From: Scytonema sp. UIC 10036
GTDB taxonomy: Bacteria > Cyanobacteriota > Cyanobacteriia > Cyanobacteriales > Nostocaceae
Direction: 5' to 3'
Assembly: GCF_009725235.1 (NCBI RefSeq)
Contig: NZ_WJFC01000043.1
Location: forward strand, 1-64,000
Length of the DNA: 64,000 bases
The translations under genes and the position numbers were made by a program. The number at the start of each line of letters is the position of its first letter. Position 1 is the stretch's first letter. This document shows positions 61,950 to 64,000 of the stretch, piece by piece. The notes below the pieces were generated by a model. The model made no database searches and was not told the DNA's origin. It was given only the letters and a program-made list of their open reading frames with translations.

Positions 61950-62095
61950 TTAGTGGATAGTGGTTAGTGGATAGTGGATAGTGGATAGTGGTTAGTGGTC
62001 TTTTAAACTACAAATAAAAGTATTAGCATTTCGGAATATAAAGTTATTTGTTTTTTTTTCACCAACAACTAACCACTAACCACTAACTTTTGTAA
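61950..62095. repeat. STRR array GGATAGT/GGTTAGT with inverted right half
   Basis: TTAGTGG / ATAGTGG units (61950-62000) and CTAACCACTAACC (62066-62088) flank an AT-rich segment, between the PstS-like gene and the kinase gene. Confidence 0.9.
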
Positions 62096-63481
62096 TTATA
62101 GTAATAGTGATAACAGTTTGTAAATTAAACGGAACAGTGCAGTGGTGGCGATCGCTACCAAACTCCCTGCAACGGGTATAATTATTAACTGTTGAAGGCT
62201 CAATCCATAGTGTAAAAAGGGGACAAAGTAAATAATTGCAAAACTGATAGCTGGAATAATTAATAAATCCCATCTTTCAATCCATCGTTTAATTTGAGCA
62301 AATATAAGTATTGTTAAAATGAGGGCTGAACCTCCTAGAGCAAACAAAGGGGATTTTAATAAACTGAATAAAGCTATAGCAATTAATCCACTTTCAAACC
62401 CACTAAATGCTGCACTGCCTAATATTTCTATTATAGAAAATGGTTGTATGGTTGTTCTGGTTGGTGTTTGTAAAGGATTTGGTGACTGACGGCGGGGGCG
62501 GATGCTTGTGGGGGGTATACTTCCCACAGGTGTATCTAAAACTTGTAAAACTTCCTGTGCAGACTGATAGCGTTGACTGGCTGCAGCTTGGAGCATTTTA
62601 TCTAGAATGTTCGCAAGGTGAGGACTAACAGTTATGCGATTGCGCCATTTCCACTGGTTGCTATAGGCATCAAATAATCGAGTCACGTCTTGTTCGCCTG
62701 TTAACAGTATGACAAGAGTGACAGCTAAGGCGTATAAATCTGTAGATGGAAAGATTTGACCCCCTGACATTTGCTCTGGAGGTGCAAATCCCATGGAGTA
62801 GATACCAGTTGAAGGAGTATTAGTACCAATAGGGGAGTTGGCAATTTGTTTGACTGCGCCAAAATCTAGCAAGTAGAGTTTCCCGTTGCGATGGCGCATG
62901 ATGTTGGAGGGTTTAATGTCTCTGTGAATAATGTTTGCGTTGTGGACAAACTTCAGAACTTTCAGAATTTCTCGCAGAATTTCTAATACCTCTTGTTCGG
63001 AAAATTGACCTTTTTGAATTAATTCTTCTTCTAAATTTTGTCCGTCTATATACTCTTGGACTAGGTAAAAAAATTGTTCTTGCTGTCCGGTTTGTGAACT
63101 GGGAGCTAATAGGGGAAAAAAGGCAAACAAGTCGGGGATTTGCTCGTGCTGATTGCCTATCTGTTCTAAAACTTCTGCTTCTCGTACAAATAAATCTTGT
63201 GCCAGTTGCAGTTGGGTTGGAGTGAGATTTCCCGCAGGTTGAAATTGCTTGACGACACATTGTCGCATTCCTGGCGTGTAGCGATCGCGTGCCAAGAATG
63301 CGGCTCCGAATCCCCCTTTGCCTAACAGCTTGATTGGCAAATAGCGGCCCACCAAAATTAGAGGCATTCCGCAAGCCGTGCAATATTTTTGCTGTGCTGT
63401 TCTGAGAGTTGCGTTATCATCTAAATCTGGAAAATAATTTTGCGGACGAGGGCAGTGCGGACGGGTACAGTAAATTTCCAT
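62096..63481 (-). CDS. 4-Cys-prefix serine/threonine protein kinase, membrane-bound
   Basis: 461 residues. An N-terminal zinc-binding-like prefix has Cys5, Cys10, Cys34 and Cys37. The kinase domain is intact: LGKGGFGAAF (about 53-62), the Lys of CVVKQF (about 79), HRDIKPSN (about 187-194) and DFGAVKQ (about 206), APPEQ in place of APE. A Ser/Pro/Thr-rich linker leads to four or five C-terminal membrane segments (about 350-461). It likely transmits an envelope or redox signal to cytoplasmic targets. It is upstream of the two PstS-like genes on the same strand, separated by an STRR. Confidence 0.92.
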   Translation of the reverse strand: MEIYCTRPHCPRPQNYFPDLDDNATLRTAQQKYCTACGMPLILVGRYLPIKLLGKGGFGAAFLARDRYTPGMRQCVVKQFQPAGNLTPTQLQLAQDLFVREAEVLEQIGNQHEQIPDLFAFFPLLAPSSQTGQQEQFFYLVQEYIDGQNLEEELIQKGQFSEQEVLEILREILKVLKFVHNANIIHRDIKPSNIMRHRNGKLYLLDFGAVKQIANSPIGTNTPSTGIYSMGFAPPEQMSGGQIFPSTDLYALAVTLVILLTGEQDVTRLFDAYSNQWKWRNRITVSPHLANILDKMLQAAASQRYQSAQEVLQVLDTPVGSIPPTSIRPRRQSPNPLQTPTRTTIQPFSIIEILGSAAFSGFESGLIAIALFSLLKSPLFALGGSALILTILIFAQIKRWIERWDLLIIPAISFAIIYFVPFLHYGLSLQQLIIIPVAGSLVAIATTALFRLIYKLLSLLL

Positions 63482-63482
63482 A

Positions 63483-63572
63483 ATTTATTATTGGTCATTA
63501 GTCAATAGTCATTAGTCATTTGTACTGTAGACTAAGGACAAAGGACAAAGGACTAAGAACAAAGGACTAATG
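63483..63572. repeat. STRR array GGTCATTAGTCAATAGTC / GGACAAA
   Basis: TAGTCATTAGTCA units then GGACAAAGGACTAAG units, between the kinase start and the regulator 3' end. Confidence 0.9.
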
Positions 63573-63580
63573 ACTACATC

Positions 63581-64000
63581 TTAATCATCTTCGTCGCTGT
63601 GATTTCCTCCATCTAATACACTGACTGCCATGGCTTTCGGTACAGATTTTAACAACTCTAGATTCCATCCTGGGGTAGCAAACTGAGGTAGAATTTCCCG
63701 ACTAAATGCTTCTGCTGCTTTGGATCTGTAGCGATTGGGATTAAAAATCAACCTTAGCATCCGTTTGACGATGACCCCTTCTATAGGCGCACAGTGCAGC
63801 AGTCCCATTTGTAATTCTTTAGCAATTGCTGAAGTTGAGACAAAAGCTGCTCCCAAACCAGATTGAACGGCATTTTTAATAGCTTCTATGGAATTAAGTT
63901 CCATTTCAACTTTAAAACGCCGCGTATCAATATCGGCGCGTGCTAGCACTTGGTCAATGACCTTGCGAATGGTAGATTGCGAATCCAAAGCTATGAATTG
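63581..64000 (-). CDS. rbcR: RbcR-type LysR regulator, 3' part (truncated by window end)
   Basis: The frame runs off the window at 64000 and ends at 63581; about 139 codons are visible (preceding residues [18 protein letters not shown]). The substrate-binding domain of a LysR regulator is recognised from [56 protein letters not shown] and [19 protein letters not shown], which match cyanobacterial RbcR (regulator of Rubisco and carbon-fixation genes). The DNA-binding half is outside the window. Name is fairly secure. Confidence 0.85.
   Translation of the reverse strand, partial: QFIALDSQSTIRKVIDQVLARADIDTRRFKVEMELNSIEAIKNAVQSGLGAAFVSTSAIAKELQMGLLHCAPIEGVIVKRMLRLIFNPNRYRSKAAEAFSREILPQFATPGWNLELLKSVPKAMAVSVLDGGNHSDEDD

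Overview
The window is chromosomal DNA of a filamentous, probably heterocyst-forming (Nostocales-type) cyanobacterium. The evidence is frequent HIP1-type GCGATCGC words, an XisH/XisI pair, 4-Cys-prefix Ser/Thr kinase, SLH-type porin, RbcR-type regulator, PEP-CTERM proteins, and many heptanucleotide tandem repeats (STRR type) between genes. No rRNA, tRNA or CRISPR array was found. The species cannot be named from the sequence alone.

Layout. 0-2.3 kb: a lipoprotein, a PIN-toxin fragment, the xisH-xisI pair and gene debris. 2.4-10.1 kb: an outer-membrane porin, a secreted proline-rich protein, a DUF1361 membrane protein, a release-factor-like (baeRF) protein and several small unknown proteins. 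10.2-12.5 kb: a GntR/FCD regulator divergent from a 2-isopropylmalate synthase paralogue, sharing a palindromic operator. 12.8-29.4 kb: one giant gene (5524 codons) for a multidomain surface or secreted protein: DUF4347, a very long beta-solenoid-like repeat region, Pmp-like/choice-of-anchor Q, Calx-beta, RTX, two AapJ-like substrate-binding modules, two DUF4114 modules and a C-terminal subtilisin protease. It is flanked by an intact SGNH hydrolase gene on one side and a degraded copy of the same gene on the other. 32-38 kb: an orphan ATP synthase subunit I, a truncated DUF2887 nuclease, a PEP-synthase-like enzyme, MgtC, RecF and a small protein. 38-50 kb: Ca2+-type P-ATPase, beta-propeller/transglutaminase fusion, small proteins, a PD-(D/E)XK nuclease with a Cys cluster, LapA-domain protein, a frameshifted pseudogene, a methyltransferase and DNA polymerase I. 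50-56 kb: two paralogous PEP-CTERM/DUF4114 proteins flanking an accessory island with a TnpB-like RuvC nuclease lacking a zinc ribbon and a truncated haemagglutinin fragment. 56-64 kb: HAD phosphatase, stand-alone DALR protein, Crp/Fnr regulator, two PstS-like binding proteins beside a Ser/Thr kinase, and the 3' part of an RbcR-type regulator.

Common threads. Surface biology is prominent (giant adhesin/protease, porin, SGNH hydrolase, PEP-CTERM/DUF4114 proteins); DUF4114 modules occur in the giant protein and in both PEP-CTERM proteins. The other theme is repeat invasion of genes: STRR arrays supply or abut the stop codons of at least eight genes, and a related palindromic repeat lies in frame inside two unrelated proteins (porin and DALR protein). 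The most unusual items are the giant protein, the leuA paralogue with an altered metal-ligand motif and its own regulator, and the zinc-ribbon-less TnpB-like nuclease with a perfect Shine-Dalgarno before a GTG start.
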